DNA of 64,000 nucleotides, taken from the NCBI GenBank assembly GCA_963740675.1, contig CAVUFS010000003.1:620001-684000 (forward strand), given 5' to 3'. Numbering within the stretch: position 1 is the stretch's first letter; each line of letters begins with the position of its first letter. Under the pieces are notes generated by a model. The model was not told the DNA's origin, ran no database searches, and saw only the letters and a program-made list of their open reading frames with translations. The position numbers were made by a program, and so were the translations under genes. The stretch is from CAIKMD01 sp963740675. Lineage in GTDB: Bacteria; Pseudomonadota; Alphaproteobacteria; ATCC43930; CGMCC-115725. Shown piece after piece: positions 35,484 to 44,374 of the stretch.

Positions 35484-37827
35484 ATGACCCTATCCTCTCT
35501 TCCCATTGCTACGCTCGGCACGCCACGCATCGGTCCACGCCGCGAGTTGAAATTCGCTTTAGAGAGCTTCTGGTCGGGCAGATCCGACGAGCGGGCTTTG
35601 CAGGAAACTGCGGCAGCACTTCGCGCCGCAAACTGGGCACGCCAGAAATCGCGCGGCGTCGACATCATGCCGTCGAACGATTTCTCGCTCTACGATCACG
35701 TGCTCGATACCAGCGTCATGGTTGGTGCCATCCCGGCCGTTTATGGATGGGATGGCGGACCAGTGCCGTCGTCGACCTATTTCGCCATGGCGCGCGGATC
35801 GCAAGGCGAGACCCACAATCCTTCATGCTCGCACGGCGTTCATGACGACGGTCATGGCGTGCCCGCGCAAGAGATGACGAAGTGGTTCGACACCAACTAC
35901 CACTACATGGTGCCGGAATTCACAAAGGAGCAGCACTTCGAACTCGGCTCCCTCAAGCCGGTCGACGAATATCTCGAAGCAAGAGCGCTCGGCTTTCTCA
36001 CCCGCCCGGTTCTACTCGGCCCTGTCACTTACCTCACGCTCGGCAAGAGCAAGGACGCTTCCTTCGAACCGTTGTCGCTGCTGCACGGCCTGCTCCCAGT
36101 CTATATCGACGTACTCCGCCGTCTCGTCGATAGCGGCGCCGACTGGGTCCAGATGGACGAGCCCTGCCTCGTGCTCGATCTCGACGACGCCACGCGCGCA
36201 GCACTCAAGACGGCCTATGCCGCCTTTGCTCGTGCGTTACCTGATCTGAAGATCATGCTGACCAGCTATTTCGGCGAGCTCGGCGATAATCTCGATGCCG
36301 CGTTGGGGCTCCCGATCGCGGGGCTACACCTTGATCTCGTCCGCGCGCCCGATCAACTCGATACCATTCTAGCAAATGCGCCGCGGGACCTGGTTCTCTC
36401 GCTGGGAGTCATCGACGGCCGCAATATCTGGCGCGCCAACCTGCCGCCGCTCCTCGACCGACTTGAGCCCGTGGTGGCGAAGCGCGGCGCAGATCGGTTG
36501 CAGATCGCACCGTCGTGCTCGCTATTGCACGTGCCAATTGATCTCACGCTGGAGACGGACCTCGATCCTGATCTCAAGAGCTGGCTCGCTTTCTCGGTGC
36601 AGAAAATGGACGAACTCGCCATCGTCGCCAAAGCACTGGCCGGCGGTCGGGAAACCGTCGTCCGGGAGATCGCGGACTCCGCCGTCGCAGCAGGCCATCG
36701 CAAGGCTTCCGAGAAAGTCCATGATCGCGCCGTCGCGACGCGATTGGCCGCCGTGACTGTGGCGATGACGAACCGGAAAAATCCCTTTCGCCATGCGCGC
36801 CTCTCTCCAACGTGCGCGGTTCGGCTTGCCCGCCTTCCCGACGACCACGATCGGCTCGTTCCCGCAAACCGCCGACGTGCGGAAAGCGCGCGCAGCCCAT
36901 GCCAAGGGGGCCATCAGCGATGCGCAATACGAGCAATTCCTGCGCGAGGAGACGGAACGAACCGTCCGTTGGCAGGAGGACATCGGCCTCGACGTGCTGG
37001 TCCATGGCGAATTCGAGCGCAACGACATGGTGCAGTATTTTGGCGAGCAGCTTGCAGGGTTCGCCTTCACAAAGCATGGCTGGGTGCAAAGCTATGGGTC
37101 GCGCTATGTCCGCCCGCCGATCCTCTTCGGCGACGTCTCGCGTCCGCAACCGATGACGGTCGGCTGGTGGCAATTTGCGCAGTCGCTGACGACAAAGCCG
37201 ATGAAGGGGATGCTGACGGGACCGGTAACGATCCTCAACTGGTCCTTCGTCCGCAACGACATTCCGCGCAGCGAGGCCTGCCGCCAGATCGCGCTCGCTA
37301 TCCGCGACGAAGTAACTGATCTCGAGGCCGCCGGTGCCGCGATGATTCAGATCGATGAGGCGGCGCTACGCGAGGGCTTTCCTTTGCGCAAGGGGGAATG
37401 GAAGAACTACCTCGATTGGGCGATCGAAAGCTTCCGCCTGTGTTCCACCGGCGTCGACGATGCGACGCAGATCCATACCCACATGTGCTATTCGGAGTTC
37501 AACGACATCATCGACGCGATCGCGGCTATGGACGCCGACGTGATTTCGATCGAGACCTCACGTTCCAAGATGGAGCTGCTCGATGGCTTTAGAACCTACA
37601 AATATCCGAACGAGATCGGTCCCGGCGTCTACGATATCCATTCGCCGCGAGTGCCGGCGATCCGCGAGATGGCAGATTTGCTCAGACTTGCACAGCAACA
37701 CCTGAACGACGCACAGCTCTGGATCAATCCGGATTGCGGTCTCAAGACACGCAAATGGGAAGAGGTTCGCCCGGCTTTAATCAACATGGTCGAGGCGGCA
37801 AAGGAGATGCGAGCGACTGCACCTTGA
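35484..37827 (+). CDS. metE: cobalamin-independent methionine synthase, split by a one-base error
   Basis: Transfers a methyl group from 5-methyltetrahydropteroyl-triglutamate to homocysteine. The N-terminal barrel runs from ATG 35484 to about 36785 and the catalytic C-terminal barrel continues in the next frame (PFAMRASLQRARFGLPAFPT). All zinc ligands are there: His and Cys in IHTHMCYSEF, Glu in ISIETSRSK, Cys in NPDCGLKTR. The span is 2344 bases, one more than 781 codons; removing one A from AAAAA at 36778-36782 fuses both halves into 780 residues, the normal size. Controlled by the B12 riboswitch. Confidence 0.88.
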
Positions 37828-37836
37828 TACCTGAGT

Positions 37837-38403
37837 TCACGCCGGGTTGGCACGCAGCCAGTCGATCACGTCGCCCGCGCTGCGATCGGGCGGAAAGACG
37901 GGATAGAAAACCTGCGCAACCAGTCCGGCGCGAAGGATCACCGTCAGCCTTTTGAGCAAGCGCATACCGGCAGTCTCGAATGTCGGCAGGCGTAGCGCTT
38001 TCGCGAGATGGAGCTTTTCGTCCGAGAGCAGCGCAAACGGCAGATGCAGCCGCTCGACAGCCTCGCGCTGATACGCGGTCGACTGTGTCGAAAGGCCGAA
38101 CACCTCCTGCGCACCGAGCGATTTGAGCTCGGCGAAATGATCGCGGAACGCGCAGGATTGCGGCGTGCAGCCGCGCGCGCCTGGAATCATGTCCCAGCCT
38201 TCGGGCAGCGCAACGTCGGGCCGGCCGGTCATCGGATAGGCATAGACAACCGACGTGCCCGTGATTTTCGAGAGATCGACCGCGCGGCCATCTGTCGCCG
38301 CTAAGACGATCGACGGCAGGATCGCGCCCGCGAGATGTTTCGCGGCGCCGTCATCGAGCGGCGCCGGAATCTTCGACCAATCGACAGCGAGAAGATCGAC
38401 CAT
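37837..38403 (-). CDS. peroxiredoxin (BCP/PrxQ-like)
   Basis: 188-residue thiol peroxidase, cytoplasmic. Seen: C79 and C84 in ARGCTPQSCAFRDHF, the C-x4-C spacing of BCP/PrxQ enzymes with C79 as peroxidatic cysteine, and FGLSTQSTAYQREAVERL. The loop before the active site (GRPDVALPEGWDMIPGA) is longer than in E. coli BCP, as in a group of alphaproteobacterial members. It starts 24 bases after the DAHP synthase stop on the same strand, so probably in that operon. Convergent with metE. Confidence 0.87.
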   Translation of the reverse strand: MVDLLAVDWSKIPAPLDDGAAKHLAGAILPSIVLAATDGRAVDLSKITGTSVVYAYPMTGRPDVALPEGWDMIPGARGCTPQSCAFRDHFAELKSLGAQEVFGLSTQSTAYQREAVERLHLPFALLSDEKLHLAKALRLPTFETAGMRLLKRLTVILRAGLVAQVFYPVFPPDRSAGDVIDWLRANPA

Positions 38404-38427
38404 GCGTGCGGCGCGTGCGGAGCGCGC

Positions 38428-39822
38428 TTATTGCGCCGCCGCGATGGCTTGCTTCTTCGGCGCGGCGAGGCGCTTCTTCTTCAGCTCTTCGGCGATAAGG
38501 AAGGCCAGCTCCAACGCCTGGGTGGAATTGAGCCGCGGATCGCAATGCGTGTGATAGCGATCGCCGAGCGCGGTTTCGGTAACCGCGCGTGAGCCACCGA
38601 TGCATTCGGTGACGTCTTGGCCGGTCATCTCGAAATGCACGCCGCCGGCATAGGTGCCTTCGGCCTCATGCACCTCGAAGAAGCCCTTCACCTCGCGCAG
38701 GATGGAGTCGACCATGCGGGTCTTGTAGCCGCTCGCCGACGTGATCGTGTTGCCGTGCATCGGGTCCGAGCACCACAGCACCTTGCGGCCCTCGCGCGCG
38801 ACGGCGCGGATCAGCGGCGCCAGCTTGGTTTCGACCTTGTCGGCGCCCATGCGCGTGATCAGCACCAGCCGCCCCGGCTCGTTATCCGGATTGAGGAGTT
38901 CGATCAGCCGCAGCAAATCGTCGACCGGCATGGTCGGACCGCATTTGAGGCCGATCGGATTCTTCACGCCGCGCAGGAATTCGACATGCGCGCCGTCAGG
39001 CTGGCGCGTGCGATCCCCGATCCACAGCATATGTGCGGAGACGTCGTACCAATCGCCGGTCGTCGAATCGACGCGAGTCAGCGCCTGCTCGTATTCGAGC
39101 AGCAACGCTTCATGCGAGGTGAAGAGCTCGGTCTCGCGCAGTTGCGGCGTCGTCTCCGAGGTCAGGCCGCACGCCGCCATGAAGTCGAGCGTCTCGGTCA
39201 GACGGTCCGCCAATTCCTCGTAGCGTTCCTTGGCCGGGCTGTCGGCGACGAAGCCCTTGGTCCAGTTATGGACGCGGTGCAGATCGGCATAACCGCCCTG
39301 GGCAAAGGCGCGCAGCAGATTGAGCGTTGCGGCTGACTGGCTGAACGCCTGGATCATGCGCTGCGGATCGGGCTTACGCGCTTCGGGCGTGAAGTCCATG
39401 CCGTTGATAATGTCGCCGCGATAGGACGGCAGCGTGACGCCGTTCTGCGTTTCGCTGTCGGAGGTGCGCGGCTTGGCGAATTGCCCGGCCATGCGAGCGA
39501 CCTTCACCACCGGGCAGGCCGCCCCAAACGTCAGCACCACCGCCATCTGCAGGAACACCTGGAAGGTGTCGCGGATGTTGTTGGGATGGAATTCGGCAAA
39601 ACTCTCGGCGCAGTCGCCACCCTGAAGCAGGAAAGCTTTCCCCTCCACCACTTTGCCTAAGCTGGATTTGAGGCTCCGTGCCTCACCGGCAAAAACCAGC
39701 GGCGGGAAGTTGCGCAGCGTCCCCGTCACCGTGCCAAGCACAGCGGCATCGGAATACTCCGGCACTTGGCGGATGGGCATGTCCCGCCAGCTATCGGGCG
39801 ACCATTTCTTCTGCATCTTCAT
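38428..39822 (-). CDS. class II 3-deoxy-7-phosphoheptulonate synthase
   Basis: First step of the shikimate pathway: joins phosphoenolpyruvate and erythrose 4-phosphate. 464 residues, right for the plant-like class II type. Seen: N-terminal WSPDSWRDMPIRQVPEYSD, metal cysteine in LLQGGDCAESFAEF, QFAKPRTSDSE, RVDSTTGDWYDVSAHMLWIG, and the C-terminal WCSDPMHGNT and GGVHFEMTGQDVTECIGG. Class II enzymes lack the E. coli-type feedback site. Two ATGs (39822, 39816) are possible; the first is annotated. Confidence 0.93.
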   Translation of the reverse strand: MKMQKKWSPDSWRDMPIRQVPEYSDAAVLGTVTGTLRNFPPLVFAGEARSLKSSLGKVVEGKAFLLQGGDCAESFAEFHPNNIRDTFQVFLQMAVVLTFGAACPVVKVARMAGQFAKPRTSDSETQNGVTLPSYRGDIINGMDFTPEARKPDPQRMIQAFSQSAATLNLLRAFAQGGYADLHRVHNWTKGFVADSPAKERYEELADRLTETLDFMAACGLTSETTPQLRETELFTSHEALLLEYEQALTRVDSTTGDWYDVSAHMLWIGDRTRQPDGAHVEFLRGVKNPIGLKCGPTMPVDDLLRLIELLNPDNEPGRLVLITRMGADKVETKLAPLIRAVAREGRKVLWCSDPMHGNTITSASGYKTRMVDSILREVKGFFEVHEAEGTYAGGVHFEMTGQDVTECIGGSRAVTETALGDRYHTHCDPRLNSTQALELAFLIAEELKKKRLAAPKKQAIAAAQ

Positions 39823-40023
39823 GACCTTACGGGTCTTTGGGCCGGGGCTTTGGCAGGACCGGATTGCGCTGCGCCGTCCCTTCTCCGGATAGCCAGAAAT
39901 AGCGAGTTTTGGGCCGAATTGAAAGGCCCCTACGGTCGCGACTGCGCCTACGTAAAATCCCGTACGGCCAGTCCCTTACGCAATGGACCTAACTATTTTT
40001 TCCCGCCCTCGGGGAGCATCGTC

Positions 40024-40083
40024 ATGGTGCCAGGTGATGGCAAGCACATGACAGCAGAGCCCCCAACCGAGAGCGCTTCATGA
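40024..40083 (+). CDS. possible 19-residue leader ORF
   Basis: ATG 40024 behind CGGGGAG encodes MVPGDGKHMTAEPPTESAS and stops in ATGA, so its stop overlaps the start of the next small gene. This is the geometry of translational coupling, but no selection on the peptide can be judged. The remaining 200 bases between 39823 and 40023 (upstream of DAHP synthase) show no gene; CTACGGTCGCGAC...CGTACGG near 39930-39970 is weakly palindromic. Confidence 0.3.
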   Translation: MVPGDGKHMTAEPPTESAS

Positions 40084-40271
40084 CACTGACGACCCGAATC
40101 AAACGTCTCTTCCCCAGCCGCGAAGACGCCTTCGCTTACCTCACGCTGCGCGGCTTCCTGTTCATGCCCGCCGGCTGGGAGAACGGACGCTGGGCCGCCG
40201 ATCTCGATTTCGATGGCCACCAATTCGTCGTCACCGCCTGGCTCCGCGCGCCGAAACAAATCGCCGCTTGA
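40080..40271 (+). CDS. small protein of unknown function, 63 residues
   Basis: MTLTTRIKRLFPSREDAFAY onward; basic amphipathic start, then a compact GFLFMPAGWENGRWAADLDF beta-like segment and FVVTAWLRAP. No signal or membrane segment. GAGAG lies before the ATG. First clear member of a run of four small co-directional genes (to 41042), 11 bases before the next one. Not recognised. Confidence 0.55.
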   Translation: MTLTTRIKRLFPSREDAFAYLTLRGFLFMPAGWENGRWAADLDFDGHQFVVTAWLRAPKQIAA

Positions 40272-40282
40272 GGGAACACACC

Positions 40283-40540
40283 ATGTCATTCGTCGCCTTC
40301 GATCCCAACCGTGTCGACCAGATCGTCCAAAACCTTTCCGCGATGCTCCAGCGCCGCTCGATCGCGCGCGAGCTCGAGACCTTGAAGCAATTCGCCGTCG
40401 TGCCCGAACAAGTGGATGAAATCATTCTCGCCGCGATCAATGTGAGCCTCGATCTCGAGGATGAGAGCTTGATCACCGACGTCCCGCAACTTCGCATCGA
40501 TGTGAAGTCGATCACTTCAACTGCGGCCAAGGCCGCGTAA
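40283..40540 (+). CDS. small helical protein, paralogue A (85 residues)
   Basis: Start at ATG 40283 (MSFVAFDPNRVDQIVQNLSA) with GAGGGA before it. Central helix block RELETLKQFAVVPEQVDEII then LAAINVSLDLEDESL. It aligns without gaps through the core with the next protein (SLQTIKRYSVTPERIDDAIL then AAINASLCL). No cysteines and no membrane segment. Function unknown; the pair looks like a recent tandem duplication of a small cytoplasmic helical protein. Confidence 0.65.
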   Translation: MSFVAFDPNRVDQIVQNLSAMLQRRSIARELETLKQFAVVPEQVDEIILAAINVSLDLEDESLITDVPQLRIDVKSITSTAAKAA

Positions 40541-40569
40541 CCTGTAACGAGCACATAGGGGGAAATATC

Positions 40570-40836
40570 ATGCAGAAGCAATCGACCACCCGGATCATCA
40601 AGGCCCTCGAGATGCTCATGAGCACCGATAACTCCTCCGTCAACCGCAGCCTCCAGACCATCAAGCGCTATTCCGTCACGCCCGAGCGCATCGACGACGC
40701 CATCCTCGCCGCCATCAACGCCAGCCTCTGCCTCGTCTCCAATGGCAACGATCACGTTGCCGAAGGCTTCAATGACGACATCGCCCGCAACGGACGGAAT
40801 TTCGGCCGCCGCAGCACCGTTATCGCCTGTGCCTGA
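40570..40836 (+). CDS. small helical protein, paralogue B (88 residues)
   Basis: Starts behind AGGGGGAAATATC. Core SLQTIKRYSVTPERIDDAIL then AAINASLCL matches paralogue A; the C-terminal 35 residues (NDHVAEGFNDDIARNGRNFG onward) are unrelated, polar and Asn-rich. Lies 29 bases after paralogue A. Function unknown. Confidence 0.65.
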   Translation: MQKQSTTRIIKALEMLMSTDNSSVNRSLQTIKRYSVTPERIDDAILAAINASLCLVSNGNDHVAEGFNDDIARNGRNFGRRSTVIACA

Positions 40837-40859
40837 TGTTTAACGCCGCGGAGATTCCG

Positions 40860-41042
40860 ATGCGTGACCTGAGCCGTGATCTGCACCGTGACTGGCAGAA
40901 ATGGACCCGAACCGAGCGGTTCAGCGCTGTCATCATCCTTGCCGCGATCATCACCGTGATCGTCCCGGCCGCCGTCGAATTCTCCCACCAATCTTCCTCG
41001 ACGACGATCGCCCATACCCAAGTCGTGACTCTGGTGCGCTAA
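40860..41042 (+). CDS. small single-helix membrane protein (60 residues)
   Basis: Start at ATG 40860 (MRDLSRDLHRDWQKWTRTER) after GGAG; an ATG at 40836 in the same frame overlaps the previous stop and is less likely. One membrane helix FSAVIILAAIITVIVPAAV at about 21-39, with a basic, aromatic cytoplasmic N-terminus and a short Ser/Thr-rich outer tail. Last of the small-gene run. Function unknown. Confidence 0.55.
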   Translation: MRDLSRDLHRDWQKWTRTERFSAVIILAAIITVIVPAAVEFSHQSSSTTIAHTQVVTLVR

Positions 41043-41145
41043 GCGCGAGTGTCCGCCCACCCCTTCCCGACGTCCACCTTCCTGCAATTGATTTTTACGG
41101 CCGCGGCTTTCAAGCTCGGCCGTAAATCATTGGGGGGAAGCACTG

Positions 41146-41937
41146 GTGAACGACGCAGCGGGACATTTCAACGACGGCGCGGCTTACGAGCGGCTCATGG
41201 GCCGCTGGAGCAAGCTGGTCGGGCAACAATTCCTCGATTGGATCGCGCCGGCCAATGGCCTCTCCTGGCTTGATGTCGGCTGCGGCAACGGCGCCTTCAC
41301 CGAAGAGATCATCGCGCGTCACGCTCCGGCCAAGGTCGCGGCAGTCGATCCATCCGACGGGCAGCTCGGCTATGCCCGCACGCGCCCGGACGCGAAACTC
41401 GCCGAGTTCCACGTCGCCGACGCGCTGAGCCTGCCCTTCGACAATCACAGCTTCGATGTCGTCGCCATGGCGCTCGCGATCTCCTTCGTGCCGAATCCGG
41501 CGAAAGCCGCGTCGGAGATGGCGCGGGTCGCACGACCGGGTAGCACGGTCGCGACTTATATGTGGGATTTCTCCATCGGCGGCGCGCCGGTCGAGCCGAT
41601 CTATAACGCGCTGCGTGCGGTCGGCGTCGAGCCGCCCAAGCCACCCAGCGCCGCGGTCGCGACGCGCGAAGGACTGCACGAGCTTTGGACCAAGGCCGGG
41701 CTGCAAGCGGTCGAGGTACGACATATCCGCATCGATGCGGTCTTCGCCAGCTTCGACGACTACTGGATATCCAACAGCGCACCGAGCGGCCCACAAGGAA
41801 TGCTGATCTCGCGCATGGCGCCTGAGCAGCGCGAGCGGGTGCATGAAGCATTGCGCGCGCAGCTGACGCCGGGCACCGACGGCCGCGTCACCGTGCCGGC
41901 GGTCGCCAGTGCGGTCAAAGGCAAGGTGCCGTCATGA
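41146..41937 (+). CDS. class I SAM-dependent methyltransferase
   Basis: 263 residues, UbiE/type 11 fold. Seen: SAM motif I WLDVGCGNGAFTEEI near 45, VAAVDPSDGQLGYAR, FHVADALSLPFDNHSFDVVA and MARVARPGSTVATYMWD. GTG start behind GGGGGAAGCACTG. Its stop overlaps the ATG of the binding-protein gene at 41934, so they are coupled. Substrate unknown; a small aromatic or carboxylate is plausible from the region. Confidence 0.85.
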   Translation: MNDAAGHFNDGAAYERLMGRWSKLVGQQFLDWIAPANGLSWLDVGCGNGAFTEEIIARHAPAKVAAVDPSDGQLGYARTRPDAKLAEFHVADALSLPFDNHSFDVVAMALAISFVPNPAKAASEMARVARPGSTVATYMWDFSIGGAPVEPIYNALRAVGVEPPKPPSAAVATREGLHELWTKAGLQAVEVRHIRIDAVFASFDDYWISNSAPSGPQGMLISRMAPEQRERVHEALRAQLTPGTDGRVTVPAVASAVKGKVPS

Positions 41938-42902
41938 ACACACATCGCATCGCCCTCGCCTTCGCGCTCGCTGCGACGCTCAGCTTCGCCGGCACCCCGA
42001 GCCGCGCCGCCGACACCATCACCTTCGGCCATGTCGGCGCGCCGTCGGCAATCGTCTGGCCGATCTATATCGGCCTCGATCAGGGCTTCTTCGAGCAGAA
42101 CGGCATCACGCTCGACATCGTCTTCACCCGATCGAGCGCGCAAGTGCTGCAACAGCTTGCGGCGGGCGCGATCGGTATGGGCGATACCGGCGCCTTCGAT
42201 CCGGTGCGCGGCGTCAATGAAGGTGCGGCGGTGGCGATCCTCACCATCGAGGCCGGCCCCGGCCCCTTCTCGCTCTTGGCAAAGCCCGAGATCAAGTCGA
42301 TCAAGGATCTTAAAGGCAAGACCATCTCGGTCGGCGAAGTCACCGATATCGCGCGCGTCTATCTCGACCGTATGCTGATCGCGAACGGGATGAAGGACAG
42401 CGATGTCGACGCCCTGCCGACGAATTCGACCGCGGCGCGTCTCGCCGCGCTGGAATCGAAAGCCGTCGATGCGGCGATGCTCTCGGCACCGGCAAGCTTC
42501 AAGGCCGCGTCGGACGGGTTCGTCACGCTTGGCCTCGCCGCCGATTATGTGAAGGATTTCCCCTTCGGCACGATCAATGTCGGCCGCGGCTGGGCCGCCA
42601 CCCACGGCGAGCTGATCAAGCGCTTCATGACGGCCTATCTCAAAAGTGTCGCCTGGTTCTACGACGACAAGAACCGCGACCGCGCCGTCGCGATCATGGC
42701 GACCGCGAGCAAGACCAGCCCCGAAGACAACGCGCAGAGCTACGACTATTATCGCAAAATTGGCTTCTTCGCGCGCGATGCCAAAGTGTCGACCGCGGCG
42801 CTGAAGAGCCTGGTCGCGGTGCTGCAGCAGATGGGCGAGATCAAGACCGAGCTGCCGCCCGAGAAGCTGGTGATGCCGGGCATGACGGAGGACGGCCCGT
42901 AG
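41934..42902 (+). CDS. ABC substrate-binding protein, NitT/TauT type (orphan)
   Basis: 322 residues with signal peptide (RIALAFALAATLSFAGTPSR, cut near RAA). Seen: IYIGLDQGFFEQNGITLDIV, MGDTGAFDPVRG, SIKDLKGKTISVGEV and DAAMLSAPASFKAA. Close to the protein at 9802 in motif order and in the VMPGMTE-type end. No permease or ATPase adjoins it; instead it is coupled to a methyltransferase, so it either shares a transporter encoded elsewhere or delivers ligand to one of the two systems in this window. Confidence 0.87.
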   Translation: MNTHRIALAFALAATLSFAGTPSRAADTITFGHVGAPSAIVWPIYIGLDQGFFEQNGITLDIVFTRSSAQVLQQLAAGAIGMGDTGAFDPVRGVNEGAAVAILTIEAGPGPFSLLAKPEIKSIKDLKGKTISVGEVTDIARVYLDRMLIANGMKDSDVDALPTNSTAARLAALESKAVDAAMLSAPASFKAASDGFVTLGLAADYVKDFPFGTINVGRGWAATHGELIKRFMTAYLKSVAWFYDDKNRDRAVAIMATASKTSPEDNAQSYDYYRKIGFFARDAKVSTAALKSLVAVLQQMGEIKTELPPEKLVMPGMTEDGP

Positions 42903-42911
42903 TTGTTGAAC

Positions 42912-43004
42912 CGTCATTGCGCGCGAAAGCGAAGCAATCCAGCATTTCGGTGAGATTCCTGCATTGCTTCGTCGGGAGTACCAAACGGCCTCCTCGCAAT
43001 GACG
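42912..43004. repeat. intergenic palindromic repeat, type A
   Basis: Begins CGTCATTGCGCGCGAAAGCG and ends CTCGCAATGACG, with GCAATCCAGCA against TGCATTGCTTC inside. Same class as 4370 and 45339 but with a longer, less perfect loop. Lies between the orphan binding-protein gene and the VOC gene. Confidence 0.8.
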
Positions 43005-43023
43005 GATGAAGGGGAGAATTCTG

Positions 43024-44247
43024 ATGGCGATCGAGACAGAAGCGAAATACAGCGTTGGCGGCGTCTTATTCGATCAACCGTTCAAGATCAGGCGCCTCGG
43101 CCATTTCGGCATCAACGCCTATCGCATGAGCGATGCGCTGCGCTTCTACAACGATCTGCTCGGCTTTCGCATCACCGACATTCGCCCAATGGGCGGCAAG
43201 GCGCCCGATGCGTTCAAGGATTTCGGCGATCTCAACGGCTATTTCTTCCGCTACGGCGGCGATCACCACGCCTTCGTCCTCTATAACCATCGCCTCCGCA
43301 AAGCGACCGATCGCACCGGCTTCCACAAAGACGATGTGATGGTCAACCAGATCACTTGGCAGGTCGGTAGTCTCGCCGAAGTCGTCGAAGGCGATGCCTG
43401 GTTCAAGCGCACGGGGCAAAAGGTCGTGCGCTCGGGCCGCGACATGCCGGGCTCGAACTGGCATTCCTATCTGATGGACCCCGACCTCCATAAGAACGAG
43501 ATCTATTACGGCATGGAGCAAGTCGGCTGGGACGGCCGCTCCAAGCCCTGGGACATGCATGATCGCGAATTCGATCACGCTGCCGAGCTGCCGCAGATCT
43601 CCGAATATGAAGAGGTCAACCAGGCGATGGCGCGCGGCAGCGATCTCGTCTCCGGCTTTCGCGATAAAGAGAACTTGCCGCTGAGATACGATGTGCAGGG
43701 CATTCTTCTGGCGCGGCCGTTCAAGATCGTGAAGCACGGGCCGGTCAATCTCTTCGTCGAGAACATCGAGCGTGCGGCCGATTGGTATCAGCGCGCGCTT
43801 GGCTTCATCGTGACGGAAGAAACCCGTTGCGAAGGCGAGCGCTGCATTTTCCTGCGCAACAACACCGAGCATCATTCGCTCGTCCTCTTCCCGGTCGCAC
43901 TGCGCCAAAAGCTGGCCTTGCGCGCCGACACCACGATGGCGGCGTTCGGCGTGCAGCTCGGCTCCTACCAACAGCTTCTCAGCGCGATCGACTTCCTCAA
44001 ATCCTACGGCGTCGAGTTCCGCGAACTGCCGCCCGAGATGACGCCCGGCATGGATCATACAATCTGCGCCCTCGATCCCGATGGGCACGCGATCCAGCTT
44101 TATTGGTCGATGGAGCAGATCGGCTGGGACGGAAAGCCGCGCCCCGCTGCCGCGCGTCGCAAGATCGTCCCCGGCAAATGGCCGAAAGCGCTCGAGGCGA
44201 ATGCCGACAGCTATGCCGGCGAGCCCTTCCTCGGTCCGCTGGGGTAA
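43024..44247 (+). CDS. two-domain VOC-fold protein (extradiol dioxygenase-like)
   Basis: 407 residues from ATG 43024 (GGGGAGAATTCTG before it). Two homologous halves, each starting FKI and ending MEQxGWDG: first half about 18-175, second about 230-390. Extradiol dioxygenases use His-His-Glu. In the first half I see H27 (LGHFGINAY) and Glu in HKNEIYYGMEQ but Gln in VNQITWQV where the second His is expected; in the second half the positions read Pro (GPVNLF), Ala (AAFGVQL) and Gln (HAIQLYW). So an intact metal site is not obvious, and activity as a catechol dioxygenase should not be assumed. Confidence 0.78.
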   Translation: MAIETEAKYSVGGVLFDQPFKIRRLGHFGINAYRMSDALRFYNDLLGFRITDIRPMGGKAPDAFKDFGDLNGYFFRYGGDHHAFVLYNHRLRKATDRTGFHKDDVMVNQITWQVGSLAEVVEGDAWFKRTGQKVVRSGRDMPGSNWHSYLMDPDLHKNEIYYGMEQVGWDGRSKPWDMHDREFDHAAELPQISEYEEVNQAMARGSDLVSGFRDKENLPLRYDVQGILLARPFKIVKHGPVNLFVENIERAADWYQRALGFIVTEETRCEGERCIFLRNNTEHHSLVLFPVALRQKLALRADTTMAAFGVQLGSYQQLLSAIDFLKSYGVEFRELPPEMTPGMDHTICALDPDGHAIQLYWSMEQIGWDGKPRPAAARRKIVPGKWPKALEANADSYAGEPFLGPLG

Positions 44248-44271
44248 GTGGCAAACAAAATTCGCTTTTGT

Positions 44272-44346
44272 CGTCATGCCCGGCCTTGTGCCGGGCATCC
44301 ACGTCTTGGAAACTCGTGGATGGCCGGGACAAGCCCGGCCATGACG
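44272..44346. repeat. intergenic palindromic repeat, type B
   Basis: CGTCATGCCCGGCCTTGTGC through to GGCCATGACG, with GGCATCCACG against CGTGGATGGC inside: a near-perfect long hairpin between the VOC gene and the next binding-protein gene. Related to the element at 58039. Confidence 0.85.
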
Positions 44347-44374
44347 TACAAGAATGGCGAAGGGGGAAATGCCA

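Noticed and set aside
36776..36795. Programmed frameshift in metE at the A-run
   Set aside because: No heptameric slippery site with a downstream structure is evident, metE is not known to be recoded, and other genes in the window have the same kind of one-base break.
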